Notes under the pieces: model-generated
Databases searched by the model: none
The model's input: only the letters and a program-made list of their open reading frames with translations
Told to the model about the DNA's origin: nothing
Part shown: positions 38,450-47,196 of the stretch, in pieces
Position numbering within the stretch: the stretch's first letter is position 1
Layout: the number at the start of each line of letters is the position of its first letter
Position numbers and translations under genes: made by a program
NCBI GenBank assembly: GCA_027923965.1
Contig: AP026969.1
Span: 4,588,001 to 4,652,000 of the forward strand
DNA from: Comamonadaceae bacterium OS-1
GTDB taxonomy: Bacteria > Pseudomonadota > Gammaproteobacteria > Burkholderiales > Burkholderiaceae_C
Direction: 5' to 3'
Length of the DNA stretch: 64,000 nt

Positions 38450-39319
38450 ATGCGGCCCGCTCCCAAGCTCCCTCGCATCCCGCTGCACGCAGCGGCCATG
38501 CTGGCCCCGTTCGCCCTGGCCTACGGCCTGTTTTTTCTGTGGCCTGCGGTGCAGACCCTGCTGCTGAGCTTTACCCAGAGCAGCACCACGGCCACCACCG
38601 GCTTTGTCGGCCTGGCCAACTACATAGAACTGTTTGCCGATCCCGACTTCTGGTCGTCGCTGGTGCAAACCCTGTACTTTTGCCTGCTCACCGTGCTTCC
38701 GCTCACCGCCATGGGCCTCATTGCCGCGCTGCTGGTGGAGCGCATGGACCGGGGCAAGTCGCTGGTGCAGGCGGCCTTCTTCTTGCCCTATGTGCTGCCG
38801 GTGGGCGTGATGACGCTGATCGCCGGGTGGATGCTGCACCCCAACTTTGGCGTGATCAATTACGTATTTGAAAGCCAGAACGCCTGGCTCAGCGACCCGG
38901 TGTGGGCCATGCCCATGGTGGGCATTGCCACGCTGTGGTGGACGGTGGGTTTCAACATGCTGTTCTTCATGGCCGGGCTGCGCAACATCCCCAGCGACAT
39001 CTACGAGGCCGCCGGGCTCGACGGTGCCCGCGGCTTTACCCTGTTCCGCTTTATTACCTGGCCGCAGCTGATGCCGGTGACCATCATGGTGGTGCTGCTG
39101 CAACTGATTGGCTCGCTCAAGGTGTTCAGCCAGCCCTACATCATGACCGGCGGCGGGCCGTTCAACTCGACCCGAGTGGTGCTGCACTACATGTACGAAA
39201 CCGGCTTTGTGAACGACAACGCGGGTTATGCGTCGGCGATTGCCGTGGTGTTCATGGTGGTGGTGCTGCTGGTGTCGGTCGTACAAAACTGGTTATTGCG
39301 AGGTCGCCATGCCCACTAA
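38450..39319 (+). CDS. Sugar ABC transporter permease (MalF/UgpA type)
   Basis: A 289-residue inner-membrane protein with about six helices (first: AMLAPFALAYGLFFLWPAV). The EAA loop YEAAGLDGARGFTLFRFITWP is near residue 186. The ATG at 38450 has AAAGAAAG upstream and follows the family-2 repeat. It overlaps the next permease gene by 11 bp, so the two are translated together. Confidence 0.9.
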   Translation: MRPAPKLPRIPLHAAAMLAPFALAYGLFFLWPAVQTLLLSFTQSSTTATTGFVGLANYIELFADPDFWSSLVQTLYFCLLTVLPLTAMGLIAALLVERMDRGKSLVQAAFFLPYVLPVGVMTLIAGWMLHPNFGVINYVFESQNAWLSDPVWAMPMVGIATLWWTVGFNMLFFMAGLRNIPSDIYEAAGLDGARGFTLFRFITWPQLMPVTIMVVLLQLIGSLKVFSQPYIMTGGGPFNSTRVVLHYMYETGFVNDNAGYASAIAVVFMVVVLLVSVVQNWLLRGRHAH

Positions 39320-40166
39320 ATCACGAATGGAATCCGAGAGCCGGTTCGCCGACTGGGGCTGGGCCGCCGCTGCCCTGCTGCTCACCACCGTGCTGGCCGC
39401 CTTGTGGATGGCCCCATTGTTGTGGGCGCTGAGCACCTCGCTGCGCCCCGAGGAAGAAACCGTGCTGCAGCCCATGCGCTGGCTGCCGCAGGACTGGACG
39501 CTGGGGGCCTTCACCAAGGTGCTGACCGCAGGCAACCTGCCCACCTGGATGTTCAACAGCATCGTCACCTCGGTGGCGGTCACGGTGCTGACCGTGGCCA
39601 TCAGCGTGCTGGCGGCCTACGCGTTTTCGCAGCTCAAGTTCCGGGGCCGTGACGGCTTCTTTCTGCTGGCCATGGTGGGCGTGATGTTTCCGTTCGAGGC
39701 GCTGCTGATTCCGCTGTTCCGGCTGATGCACACGCTGGGCGCGATCGACACGCTGGCGGGCATCGTGCTGCCGCAGATCGTCTCGCCCATGGCCATCTAC
39801 GTGTTTCGCGGCTTCTTCGATGCCATCCCGCGCGACTTCCGCGAGTCGGCCATGATGGAGGGCGCCAGCGAGTGGCAGGTGCTGTGGCACATCTTTGTGC
39901 CGATCAGCAAGAACATCCTGTGGGCCATGGCCATCATCGTGTTCATCGGCGCGTGGAACAACTTTTTGTGGCCCTTCATCGTGATCACCTCGCCCCAGAT
40001 GATGACGGTGCCGGTGGGCCTGACGCAGATCCAGGATGCCTTTGGCGTGCGCTACGCCCAAACCATGGCGGCGGCCCTGCTGGGCGGTGCGCCGGTAGCG
40101 ATTGCCTACCTGCTGTTCCAGCGGCGGGTGACGCACGGCTTCCTGGCTGCCACCGGTCTTAAATAA
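39309..40166 (+). CDS. Carbohydrate ABC transporter permease (MalG/UgpE type)
   Basis: A 285-residue partner permease, with its first helix at AAALLLTTVLAALWMAPLLW and the EAA-type loop RESAMMEGASEWQVLWHIFVP near residue 179. The start ATG lies inside the end of the previous gene. Together with the preceding product it forms the membrane channel of the second CUT1 importer in the window. Confidence 0.9.
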   Translation: MPTKSRMESESRFADWGWAAAALLLTTVLAALWMAPLLWALSTSLRPEEETVLQPMRWLPQDWTLGAFTKVLTAGNLPTWMFNSIVTSVAVTVLTVAISVLAAYAFSQLKFRGRDGFFLLAMVGVMFPFEALLIPLFRLMHTLGAIDTLAGIVLPQIVSPMAIYVFRGFFDAIPRDFRESAMMEGASEWQVLWHIFVPISKNILWAMAIIVFIGAWNNFLWPFIVITSPQMMTVPVGLTQIQDAFGVRYAQTMAAALLGGAPVAIAYLLFQRRVTHGFLAATGLK

Positions 40167-40181
40167 ATTCAAAAAACCATC

Positions 40182-41225
40182 ATGTCATTTCTGCAACTCC
40201 GTGGTGTTGAAAAATTCTTTGGCGAGCACCGCGCCATCAAAGGTATCAACCTCGATATCAACAAGAACGAATTCATCGTCTTCGTCGGCCCCTCTGGCTG
40301 CGGCAAGTCCACCCTGCTGCGCATGATCGCCGGGCTGGAGACCACCGATGGCGGCACCCTGCACGTCGATGGACGGGACATCACCCACCTGCCGTCCAGC
40401 CAGCGCGAGCTGGCCATGGTGTTCCAGAGCTACGCCCTGTACCCGCACATGACGGTGTTCGACAACATGTCCTTCGCCCTCAAGCTGGCCAAGGTGGCCC
40501 CGGACGAGATCAAGAAAAAGGTCGAGGCCGCCGCCGAAAAGCTCAACCTCACCGCCTACCTCAAGCGCACCCCCAAGGAGCTCTCCGGCGGCCAGCGCCA
40601 GCGCGTCGCCATTGGCCGCGCCATCGTGCGGGCCCCCAAGATATTTTTGTTCGATGAACCTTTGTCGAACCTGGATGCCGCCCTGCGTGGCCAGACCCGG
40701 GTCGAAATCCACAAGCTGCACCGCGCCCTGGGCGTGACCACCATCTACGTGACCCACGACCAGGTGGAGGCCATGACCCTGGCCGACCGCGTGGTGGTGC
40801 TGCGCGACGGTGCCATCGAACAGGTGGGTGCACCGCTGGAGCTGTACGACAAGCCGGCCAACCAGTTCGTGGCGCAGTTCATCGGCATGCCGTCGATGAA
40901 CATCGTCAAGGCCGCCCAGCTGTCGCAGTTTGGCGCGCTGGCCGGCCAGGCCGCAGGCCGGGTTCCCAAGGACGGCCTGATCGGCGTGCGCCCCGAAGGC
41001 GTGAAGGTTTTGCCCGTGGGCAGCGCCGGTGTACCCGGCAAGGTGGAACTGATCGAAGCCCTGGGGGCCGACACCCTGATCCACGTGGACGTGGCGGGCA
41101 CGCAGATGATCTCGCGCCAGGCCGAGCGCACCAGTTTGCAGATCGGCGACCCGGTCACGCTGGAGTTCGACCTGAACACCCTGCACTGCTTCGACAGCGC
41201 GGGCCGCATGGTGACTTTGGGCTAA
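40182..41225 (+). CDS. Sugar ABC transporter ATP-binding protein (UgpC type)
   Basis: A 347-residue MalK-type ATPase. Walker A GPSGCGKST, signature LSGGQRQR, Walker B IFLFDEP and H-loop VTHDQ are all intact, and the C-terminal regulatory domain has IGVRPEGVKVLP. It energises the importer encoded from 36982. It is similar to the ATPase at 9015. The gene ends at a family-1 repeat between convergent stops. Confidence 0.92.
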   Translation: MSFLQLRGVEKFFGEHRAIKGINLDINKNEFIVFVGPSGCGKSTLLRMIAGLETTDGGTLHVDGRDITHLPSSQRELAMVFQSYALYPHMTVFDNMSFALKLAKVAPDEIKKKVEAAAEKLNLTAYLKRTPKELSGGQRQRVAIGRAIVRAPKIFLFDEPLSNLDAALRGQTRVEIHKLHRALGVTTIYVTHDQVEAMTLADRVVVLRDGAIEQVGAPLELYDKPANQFVAQFIGMPSMNIVKAAQLSQFGALAGQAAGRVPKDGLIGVRPEGVKVLPVGSAGVPGKVELIEALGADTLIHVDVAGTQMISRQAERTSLQIGDPVTLEFDLNTLHCFDSAGRMVTLG

Positions 41226-41264
41226 ATAGGCCCCTAGCGCTTGTGGGATAAGCGTGAGCAGCTA
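41225..41264. repeat. Family-1 intergenic hairpin repeat, copy 11
   Basis: AATAGGCCCCTAGCGCTTG followed by TGGGATAAGCGTGAGCAGCTAC occupies the 40-bp gap between the convergent ATPase and racemase-family genes. Confidence 0.85.
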
Positions 41265-41265
41265 C

Positions 41266-41997
41266 TTAAACAGTAGCAATGGCCATCAACGCGGGCGACA
41301 GGCCCGTCCACGCGCCCGCCAGTTGGGCATCGGCTGGCGCGCCGTCGCCCCATTGCTGAGCCTGTCTGGCACCTGCGAGCACGCTGTCGATCACCGGCAC
41401 CGGCACTGCGCCCTGGATCTGCGCGGCCATGCCGGCTAAACCGGCACCACCCAGGATGACGGCCTGCACGCCGGGCTGGGCAGCGGCCTCTTGGCAGGCG
41501 GCGGCCAGCAGGGCGCGGGCCGCGACGGGGTCGGCGGCCAGCTCGGCACCGGTGGCTTGCACGGTGTGGATGTGGGCCAGTTGTTCGCCATAGCCCAGGC
41601 TGTGGGCCAGGCGCTGCAGCATGGGTTTCCAGGCCACGCCGCCGGTGACGATGGCGAAGCGGCCGTGCTGGGCCGCCTCTACAAACGCGGCTTCGGCCAG
41701 GCCGGTGGCGGGCACGGGGCTGCATTCGCGCAGGGCCAGCAGGCCGGGGTCGCCAAAGCAGGCAATCAGCACCGCGTCGGGCGTGGGGCCGCCATCGGCC
41801 AACCACGCGGCCCAGGCATCCAGCGTGGCGTGCGCGGCGATGGCGTAGCTGGCCTCGCTGGAGATGTAGCGCGCACCAAAGCGGGCCGTGGCCATGTGCA
41901 CCGCCACGTCGGGGCCGCTGGCCTGCAAGATATGGGTGCGCAGCAGCGCGGTGACGCTGTCGCTGGTGTTGGGGTTGATGACCAGGAGATGCCGCAT
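41266..41997 (-). CDS. Asp/Glu (hydantoin) racemase-family protein, one catalytic Cys missing
   Basis: A 243-residue protein. LLVINPNTSDSVTALL at the start and ATLDAWAAWLADGGPTPDAVLIACFGDPG (Cys80) are typical of hydantoin racemases and related enzymes. The second active-site position, usually a Cys in an LGCAG motif, is Gly184 here (ILGGAGLAG). With one Cys it might act as a decarboxylase or isomerase instead of a two-base racemase, or be inactive. It is the last gene of the PotABCD-like operon; ATG 41997 follows the GntR stop by 4 bases. Confidence 0.8.
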   Translation of the reverse strand: MRHLLVINPNTSDSVTALLRTHILQASGPDVAVHMATARFGARYISSEASYAIAAHATLDAWAAWLADGGPTPDAVLIACFGDPGLLALRECSPVPATGLAEAAFVEAAQHGRFAIVTGGVAWKPMLQRLAHSLGYGEQLAHIHTVQATGAELAADPVAARALLAAACQEAAAQPGVQAVILGGAGLAGMAAQIQGAVPVPVIDSVLAGARQAQQWGDGAPADAQLAGAWTGLSPALMAIATV

Positions 41998-42001
41998 CGG
42001 T

Positions 42002-42709
42002 TCAGGCTGCTTGGCCAAAGAGAGCAATCAGGTCGGGTGAAGTCGTAGCCACCGCGCCAAACTGCACCTGCGCCTCCAGGTGCGCCAGGTGCTCGCGCAT
42101 CAAGCGGGTAGCGGCCTCCACATCGCGCAGGCGGATGGCATCCAGCACCGAGCGGTGTTCCTGGCAGCCACAGCCTCCTGCGCGGCTGCCGGGCAGCTCT
42201 ACCGGGCCCCAGGTCATCAGGATGAGCGAGGTGCGCGACACCAGTTCGCGCAGGATGCGGCCCAGGGTTTGCTGCCCGGCGCGCTCGGCAATGGTCAGGT
42301 GGAAGTCGCCCGACATGCGGATGGCGTGGCGCATGTCTCCTTTGGCGCGGGCCGCCTCTTCTTCGGCGATGAAATGGGCCAGGATGGCGATGTCAGCCGG
42401 GGTGGCCACGGCCATGAAGCGCTCCAGCAGCGGCGGCTCCACCAGGCGGCGGGCTTCGAACACTTCGCGCGCTTCCTGCTCGGTGGGCTGGGCCACGCAG
42501 GCACCGCGGTTCGGCACCATGGTCACGATTTGTTCGTTGGCCAGGCGCACCAGCACCGGGCGGATGCGGGTGCGCGATACGCCAAAGGCGGTGCCGAGTT
42601 TGTCTTCCACCAGCTTGGTGCCAGGCTGGAGCCGGTGGTCCAGGATGGCGGAAACGATGCGCTCGTAAATGTCACTGTCGCTGAGCGCGGGAACGGGGGC
42701 GGTGGACAC
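42002..42709 (-). CDS. GntR-family regulator (FCD subfamily)
   Basis: A 235-residue regulator with a winged helix (IYERIVSAILDHRLQPGTKLVEDKLGTAFGVSRTRIRPVLVRL) and an FCD ligand-binding domain (HLTIAERAGQ, QEHRSVLDAIRLRD). GTG 42709 overlaps the stop of the upstream permease gene by one base, so it belongs to the importer operon and probably represses it. Direct repeats of TTGCGTAC before the first operon gene (47103-47133) are candidate targets. Confidence 0.88.
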   Translation of the reverse strand: MSTAPVPALSDSDIYERIVSAILDHRLQPGTKLVEDKLGTAFGVSRTRIRPVLVRLANEQIVTMVPNRGACVAQPTEQEAREVFEARRLVEPPLLERFMAVATPADIAILAHFIAEEEAARAKGDMRHAIRMSGDFHLTIAERAGQQTLGRILRELVSRTSLILMTWGPVELPGSRAGGCGCQEHRSVLDAIRLRDVEAATRLMREHLAHLEAQVQFGAVATTSPDLIALFGQAA

Positions 42710-43581
42710 TATGAACGGCCTTTTTGTTTGCGTCCCAAGAACTTTACCAGCAGCAAGGTGATGCCCATCACGATAAACGACACCACGGTGGTGACGGTGC
42801 CGATGGCGTAGATCGACGGCGTGGTGACGGTGGTGGTCAGGCCTTGCAGCTCCAGCGGCAGGGTGTTGACATCGCCAATCGCCTGCGAGGTGCGGGCAAT
42901 TTCGTCCCAGCTCAAAGTAAAGCCAAACATGCCGATGCCGACTACCGAGGGCGCAATCAACGGCAGCACCACGTGCTTGAAGCCCTGCCAGGGCGTGGCA
43001 CCCAGGTCGCGGGCGGCTTCCTCAAAAGCGGGGTTGAAGCGGTTGAAGATGGCAAACATGATCAGCAGGCCGAAGGGCAGGGTCCAGGTGAGGTGCGCGC
43101 CCAGCGCCGAGGTGAACAGGCCCAGGGCGGTGCCGTAGTTGTCCAGAGTGTCCTGCATACCCAGAGTCTCCAGCGCCCATTTAATGCCGCCGTCCAGCAG
43201 GCGGAACTCCAGGCCGATCCCTAACGAGACGATGATGGACGGCATGATCAGGCTGGCGATCACGATGAAAAACAGCGTATTGCCCCCGGCCAGCTTTTTG
43301 CGGAAGGCCAGGCCGGCCAGCACCGAAAACACTACCGTGCAGGCCATCACCGCCAGGCCCAGGCCCAGCGAGCGGCGCAGGGCCGCGCCAATGTCCACCA
43401 CGCCCAGGCCTTCGGCCAGCTTGGCAAACCAGTGCAGCGACAGGCCGCGCAGCGGAAAGGTCAGGCCGCCCTCGGGGCCCTGGAAGCTGAGGATGAAGAT
43501 GACGAACATCGGGCCGTACATGAACAGCACGAACAGGGCGAAAACAAAGGCCAGGGGGACGAATCCAGGAGCGCGTTTCAT
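42709..43581 (-). CDS. ABC transporter permease (PotC-like)
   Basis: A 290-residue inner-membrane permease of the spermidine/putrescine type. Membrane helices begin at FVPLAFVFALFVLFMYGPMFVIFIL. The EAA loop FEEAARDLGATPWQGFKHVVLPLI lies near residue 187. It overlaps the upstream permease gene by one base and the GntR gene by one base. The family transports polyamines, opines, Fe3+ chelates or small carboxylates, so the substrate is open. Confidence 0.9.
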   Translation of the reverse strand: MKRAPGFVPLAFVFALFVLFMYGPMFVIFILSFQGPEGGLTFPLRGLSLHWFAKLAEGLGVVDIGAALRRSLGLGLAVMACTVVFSVLAGLAFRKKLAGGNTLFFIVIASLIMPSIIVSLGIGLEFRLLDGGIKWALETLGMQDTLDNYGTALGLFTSALGAHLTWTLPFGLLIMFAIFNRFNPAFEEAARDLGATPWQGFKHVVLPLIAPSVVGIGMFGFTLSWDEIARTSQAIGDVNTLPLELQGLTTTVTTPSIYAIGTVTTVVSFIVMGITLLLVKFLGRKQKGRS

Positions 43582-44492
43582 CAGAGTTCCTTACGGATAT
43601 CGACTAGCCGGGTCAGCGCCCAGATGATCATCAGCACGATGGCCAGCAAAATCACCGCGTTGGCGGCGGCCAGGGGGAATTGCAGGTACGAGGTTTGCAC
43701 CTGGATGATCTTGCCAATGGAGGCAATCTGCTGGCCGCCCATCACGCCCACGGTGACGAAGTCGCCCATCACGATGGTGATGACGAAGATGGAGCCGATG
43801 ATGATGCCGGTGCGCGACAGCGGCACGATCACGTTCCACAGGGTTTGCCAGCCGCTGGCACCGCTGTCATTGGCGGCCTCCAGCAGGCTGCGGTCGATGC
43901 GCATCATGCTGTTGAAAATGGGCACGATCATGAACATGGTGTAGAGGTGCACAAAGGCCAGCGTGACCGAAAAGTCCGAGAACAGCAGCCACTCCACCGG
44001 CTGGTCGACCAGCCCGGCCCCCATCAGCCCCTGGTTCACCAGGCCGTTGCGGCCCAGCAGCGGCACCCACGAGATCATGCGGATCACGTTGCTGGTCCAG
44101 AACGGAATGGTGCACAGCACAAACAGCAGCGTCTGCGTGCCTTGGGACTGGATGTGGAAGGCCAGAAAGTACGACACCGCAAAGCCGACCACCAGCGTGA
44201 TCAGCCAGACCATGAAGCAGAATTTGAAGGTGGACAAATACGTCTTGAGGGTGACGCACATCTCGCTGGTGTTGCCGCAGCCGTCAAAAATCGCAATGTA
44301 GTTTTTGAAGGTAAAGCCGGGCAGCAGCTCGTATTCGTTGAAGTCCCAAAAGCTGACCATGAGGATCAGCGCCAATGGCACCAGAAAGAACACCGCAAAC
44401 ACCGCCGTCAAGGGCGTGGCCTGCCACCAGGCAGACAGGCTGCGGCCCGGCGCGGGGGTGGGTGAAGGCAAGGGGGCGGTGGGTGTGCTCAT
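43581..44492 (-). CDS. ABC transporter permease (PotB-like)
   Basis: A 303-residue permease that pairs with the PotC-like product. A Pro-rich cytoplasmic N-terminus precedes the first helix (PLTAVFAVFFLVPLALILMVSFW), and the EAA-type loop LLEAANDSGASGWQTLWNVIVPL is near residue 217. It is separated from the binding-protein gene by 161 bp that contain two hairpins (44612-44644 and a family-1 repeat). Confidence 0.9.
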   Translation of the reverse strand: MSTPTAPLPSPTPAPGRSLSAWWQATPLTAVFAVFFLVPLALILMVSFWDFNEYELLPGFTFKNYIAIFDGCGNTSEMCVTLKTYLSTFKFCFMVWLITLVVGFAVSYFLAFHIQSQGTQTLLFVLCTIPFWTSNVIRMISWVPLLGRNGLVNQGLMGAGLVDQPVEWLLFSDFSVTLAFVHLYTMFMIVPIFNSMMRIDRSLLEAANDSGASGWQTLWNVIVPLSRTGIIIGSIFVITIVMGDFVTVGVMGGQQIASIGKIIQVQTSYLQFPLAAANAVILLAIVLMIIWALTRLVDIRKEL

Positions 44493-44523
44493 GGATAAAG
44501 ATCCGCGTTAACTATCAAAATCG

Positions 44524-44560
44524 TAGCTGCTCACGCTGATGGGATGAGCGCAAGGGCCTG
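44524..44560. repeat. Family-1 intergenic hairpin repeat, copy 12
   Basis: TAGCTGCTCACGCTGATGG followed by GATGAGCGCAAGGGCCTG, in reverse orientation to most copies, lies inside an operon between the binding-protein and permease genes. Confidence 0.85.
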
Positions 44561-44611
44561 ATTTTTTATAAATTGACCAAGGGCGAAATAAACACCCTTG
44601 GTATCCGTCTG

Positions 44612-44644
44612 CCCCCAGGCAAGCGCAGCGCTGCAGCCTGGGGG
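44612..44644 (-). terminator. GC-rich 9-bp stem after the binding-protein gene (family-2-like)
   Basis: CCCCCAGGC (44612-44620) pairs with GCCTGGGGG (44636-44644); flanking bases resemble the start of the family-2 repeat. It lies 10 bp past the binding-protein stop, with no T-run, so it may stabilise that message or partly stop transcription. Confidence 0.6.
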
Positions 44645-44653
44645 TGTGCTCAA

Positions 44654-45937
44654 TCAGGCGGCTACAAATTCATTCCACTTCTGGACCATGTAGTTGTTCT
44701 CGTCCATCAGCGCGTTCCAGCAGGCGATGCCGCCCATGCGGGCTTCGTAGCTGCCGCCGTCGCGGATCTGGCCGACCTTGGCCAACAGGTCGCCGTTGGG
44801 GCTCTTGATGTCCTGGGTGGCAGACTTGCCTTCCATCCAGTAGGCCCACTCGTAGGCTTCCATCTTGGACTTGGCGGTTTCCAGCACAGCGCTGTAGTAG
44901 CCCTGGCGGTTCAGGTAGGCACCGGCCCAGCCGTCGAGGAACCAGTTGATGAACTCGTAGGCACCGTCCAGCGTGCGGCCTTTGAGCGTGGCGGGCAGGC
45001 CAAAACCGGCAGCCCAGGCGCGGTAGCCTTCCTTCAAAGGCTGGAAGGTGCAGGCAATGCCCTTGGTGCGCACGGCAGTGACGGCGGGCGACCACATCGA
45101 CTGGATCACCACTTCGCCGGACGACATCAGGTTGACCGACTCGTTGAAGTCCTTCCACAGCGCGCGGAACTGGCCTTGTTTTTTGGCTTCGATCAGGGTC
45201 TTGATGGTCAGGTCGATTTCCTTCTTGGTCATGTTGCCTTTGTCGGGGTATTTGTAAATTCCCATGGCTTCGACCACCATCGCCGCGTCCATGATGCCGA
45301 TGGAGGGGATGTTCAAAATCGCGGCCTTGCCCTTGAACTCAGGGTTCAGGAGCTCGGCCCAGGAGGTGATGGGGCGCTTGATCAGGTCGGGGCGGATGCC
45401 CAGCGTGTCGGCGTTGTACACGGTGGGGATCAGGCTCATGTACTGGGTGGGCGTGGCCGAGAATTTCTTCGATTTTTCGCCTTCCAGGAAGATCACTTTC
45501 TTGGGAGCCGTGCCCTGGTCGCCCACGGCCTTGCCGTTGACCATGCCGGTGGTGAACAAGGTGGTGATCTTGTCGGCGTTCTTGATGCGCTTGACATCGA
45601 TGCCCTTGAGGTTGCCGGTGGGCACGATCTTCTTCAGCGAGAAGTATTCGGTGTCGATCAGGTCGAAGCTGTTGGGCGCAGTGACGGCGCGCTTGGTCAC
45701 GTCGTCGGTGGTCACGGCCACGTACTGGATGGTGATGCCGGTGTCGGCCTTGAATTTTTCGGCGATGGCTTTGTCCTGGTTCACTGCAGTGCCCAGGTAG
45801 CGCAAAACCAGGGGTTCAGCAGAGTGCACCGCAGGGAAGATGCCGGTGGCCAAAATGCCGGCCGTGCCTTTGAGCAGCGAGCGGCGCTGCATGGTGGCTT
45901 TCAAGGCATTGGTAGGTTCGGGAAGTGCGTCGGACAT
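44654..45937 (-). CDS. ABC transporter substrate-binding protein (PotD-like), Tat-type signal
   Basis: A 427-residue binding protein of the polyamine/SBP family 8 type. The N-terminus has a twin-arginine motif (QRRSLLKG) before a hydrophobic core ending at HSA. Mature segments include VLRYLGTAVNQDKAIAEKFKADTGI and YRAWAAGFGLPATLKG. Tat export suggests it folds before secretion, which is known for some binding proteins of this group. ATG 45937 has AGGAG nine bases upstream; TTG 45943 is the alternative. Ligand unknown. Confidence 0.88.
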   Translation of the reverse strand: MSDALPEPTNALKATMQRRSLLKGTAGILATGIFPAVHSAEPLVLRYLGTAVNQDKAIAEKFKADTGITIQYVAVTTDDVTKRAVTAPNSFDLIDTEYFSLKKIVPTGNLKGIDVKRIKNADKITTLFTTGMVNGKAVGDQGTAPKKVIFLEGEKSKKFSATPTQYMSLIPTVYNADTLGIRPDLIKRPITSWAELLNPEFKGKAAILNIPSIGIMDAAMVVEAMGIYKYPDKGNMTKKEIDLTIKTLIEAKKQGQFRALWKDFNESVNLMSSGEVVIQSMWSPAVTAVRTKGIACTFQPLKEGYRAWAAGFGLPATLKGRTLDGAYEFINWFLDGWAGAYLNRQGYYSAVLETAKSKMEAYEWAYWMEGKSATQDIKSPNGDLLAKVGQIRDGGSYEARMGGIACWNALMDENNYMVQKWNEFVAA

Positions 45938-45970
45938 GGTCAAAACTCCTAGGGGTTACGGTTCAAAAGA

Positions 45971-47071
45971 TCAGGCAACAGCGGGGACAGAAACGGGAAC
46001 GGAAGGGGGAATGGAAACAGGGCTCAGCAGGTGCGCGGCATCCGGTGCCCAGGCCAGTTGCACGGCCTCGGCCACGCGGTAGGGGCGGGCGGCAAACTGG
46101 GCTTCGGACACCATCACCGAGAACTCGGCGGTAGAGCTGGCGGTTTGGGCCACGCCGGGTTTTTGCAGGCCCAGCAGTACGTAGGTGCCCTGGTATTCCA
46201 CATCGCTGACCACGGCGCGGATGTTGTGCGGGCCGTCGGCCACAGCGGCCTCGGCAGGGATGATTTGCATGTGGTCGGTGCGCACACCAATTTTTCCCGC
46301 AGCCGTGTCCAGCACGTTGTGGCCGCCCATGAAGCGCGCCACAAATTCGCTGGCCGGGCGGTTGTAGACCTCGTGCGGGCTGCCCACCTGCTCGATCAGC
46401 CCGTGGTTCATCACCACCATGGTGTCGGCCAGGGCCATGGCTTCTTCTTGCGAATGGGTGACGTGGATGAAGGTCAGGCCCAGCTCCTTTTGCCAGCGGC
46501 GCAGCTCGGCACGCATCTGGATGCGCAAGAACGGGTCCAGGGCCGACAGGGGTTCGTCCAGCAGCAGCACCTTGGGCTGGGTGATCAGCGCCCGGGCCAG
46601 CGCCACGCGCTGCTGCTGGCCGCCAGACAGCTCGCTGGGCGTGCGGTCGGCCAGGTGGCCCATGGCCACGCGCTCCAGCAGGTCCTTGGCCTTGGCATGG
46701 CGCTCGGCCTTGTCCATGCCCTTCATCTTCAGGCTGAAGGCCACGTTGTCCAGCGCGCTGAGGTGCGGGAACAGCGCAAAGCTCTGGAACATCATGGCCG
46801 TGCCGCGTTCGGCGGCGGGCAGGTCGGTGATGTTGCGGTTTTCCAGCAGGATGTCGCCGCTGGTGACCGATTCGTGTCCGGCCACCATGCGCAGCGTGGT
46901 GCTTTTGCCGCAGCCCGAGGGCCCCAGCAAACAGCAGTAGCTACCGCTGGCGATGCGCAGGTTGATGGTGTCTACGGCCGGCTTGGACGATCCATAGCGC
47001 TTGGTCAGCGCGATGATTTCGATGGCCGAAGGTGCGGTAGTAGAAGCGGAAGGGGGGGTAGGGGCGGACAT
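45971..47071 (-). CDS. ABC transporter ATP-binding protein (PotA-like)
   Basis: A 366-residue ATPase and the first gene of the operon. Walker A GPSGCGKST, signature LSGGQQQR, Walker B VLLLDEP and H-loop VTHSQ are intact; the C-terminal TOBE-like region follows (GKIGVRTDHMQII). A Pro/Ser/Thr-rich leader and a Pro/Val-rich tail are unusual but short. It drives the PotB/PotC-like permeases; the binding-protein gene follows 33 bp downstream. Confidence 0.9.
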   Translation of the reverse strand: MSAPTPPSASTTAPSAIEIIALTKRYGSSKPAVDTINLRIASGSYCCLLGPSGCGKSTTLRMVAGHESVTSGDILLENRNITDLPAAERGTAMMFQSFALFPHLSALDNVAFSLKMKGMDKAERHAKAKDLLERVAMGHLADRTPSELSGGQQQRVALARALITQPKVLLLDEPLSALDPFLRIQMRAELRRWQKELGLTFIHVTHSQEEAMALADTMVVMNHGLIEQVGSPHEVYNRPASEFVARFMGGHNVLDTAAGKIGVRTDHMQIIPAEAAVADGPHNIRAVVSDVEYQGTYVLLGLQKPGVAQTASSTAEFSVMVSEAQFAARPYRVAEAVQLAWAPDAAHLLSPVSIPPSVPVSVPAVA

Positions 47072-47102
47072 ATCCGTCCCCTATGCATAGGCCGTGCCAG
47101 CT

Positions 47103-47133
47103 TTGCGTACGCTGCGATTGTTAAATTGCGTAC
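47103..47133. promoter_or_regulatory. Direct repeat of TTGCGTAC, candidate GntR operator
   Basis: TTGCGTAC occurs at 47103-47110 and 47126-47133, 23 bp apart; the first is part of the palindrome GCGTACGC (47105-47112). It lies 32-62 bp upstream of the ATPase gene that begins the importer operon. Its role is inferred. Confidence 0.45.
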
Positions 47134-47196
47134 AAAACTGCACCGGGAATGTGCGCAATCTGCCCCTACGCAGACAGAAAGCGCAGGCTTGGTGCG

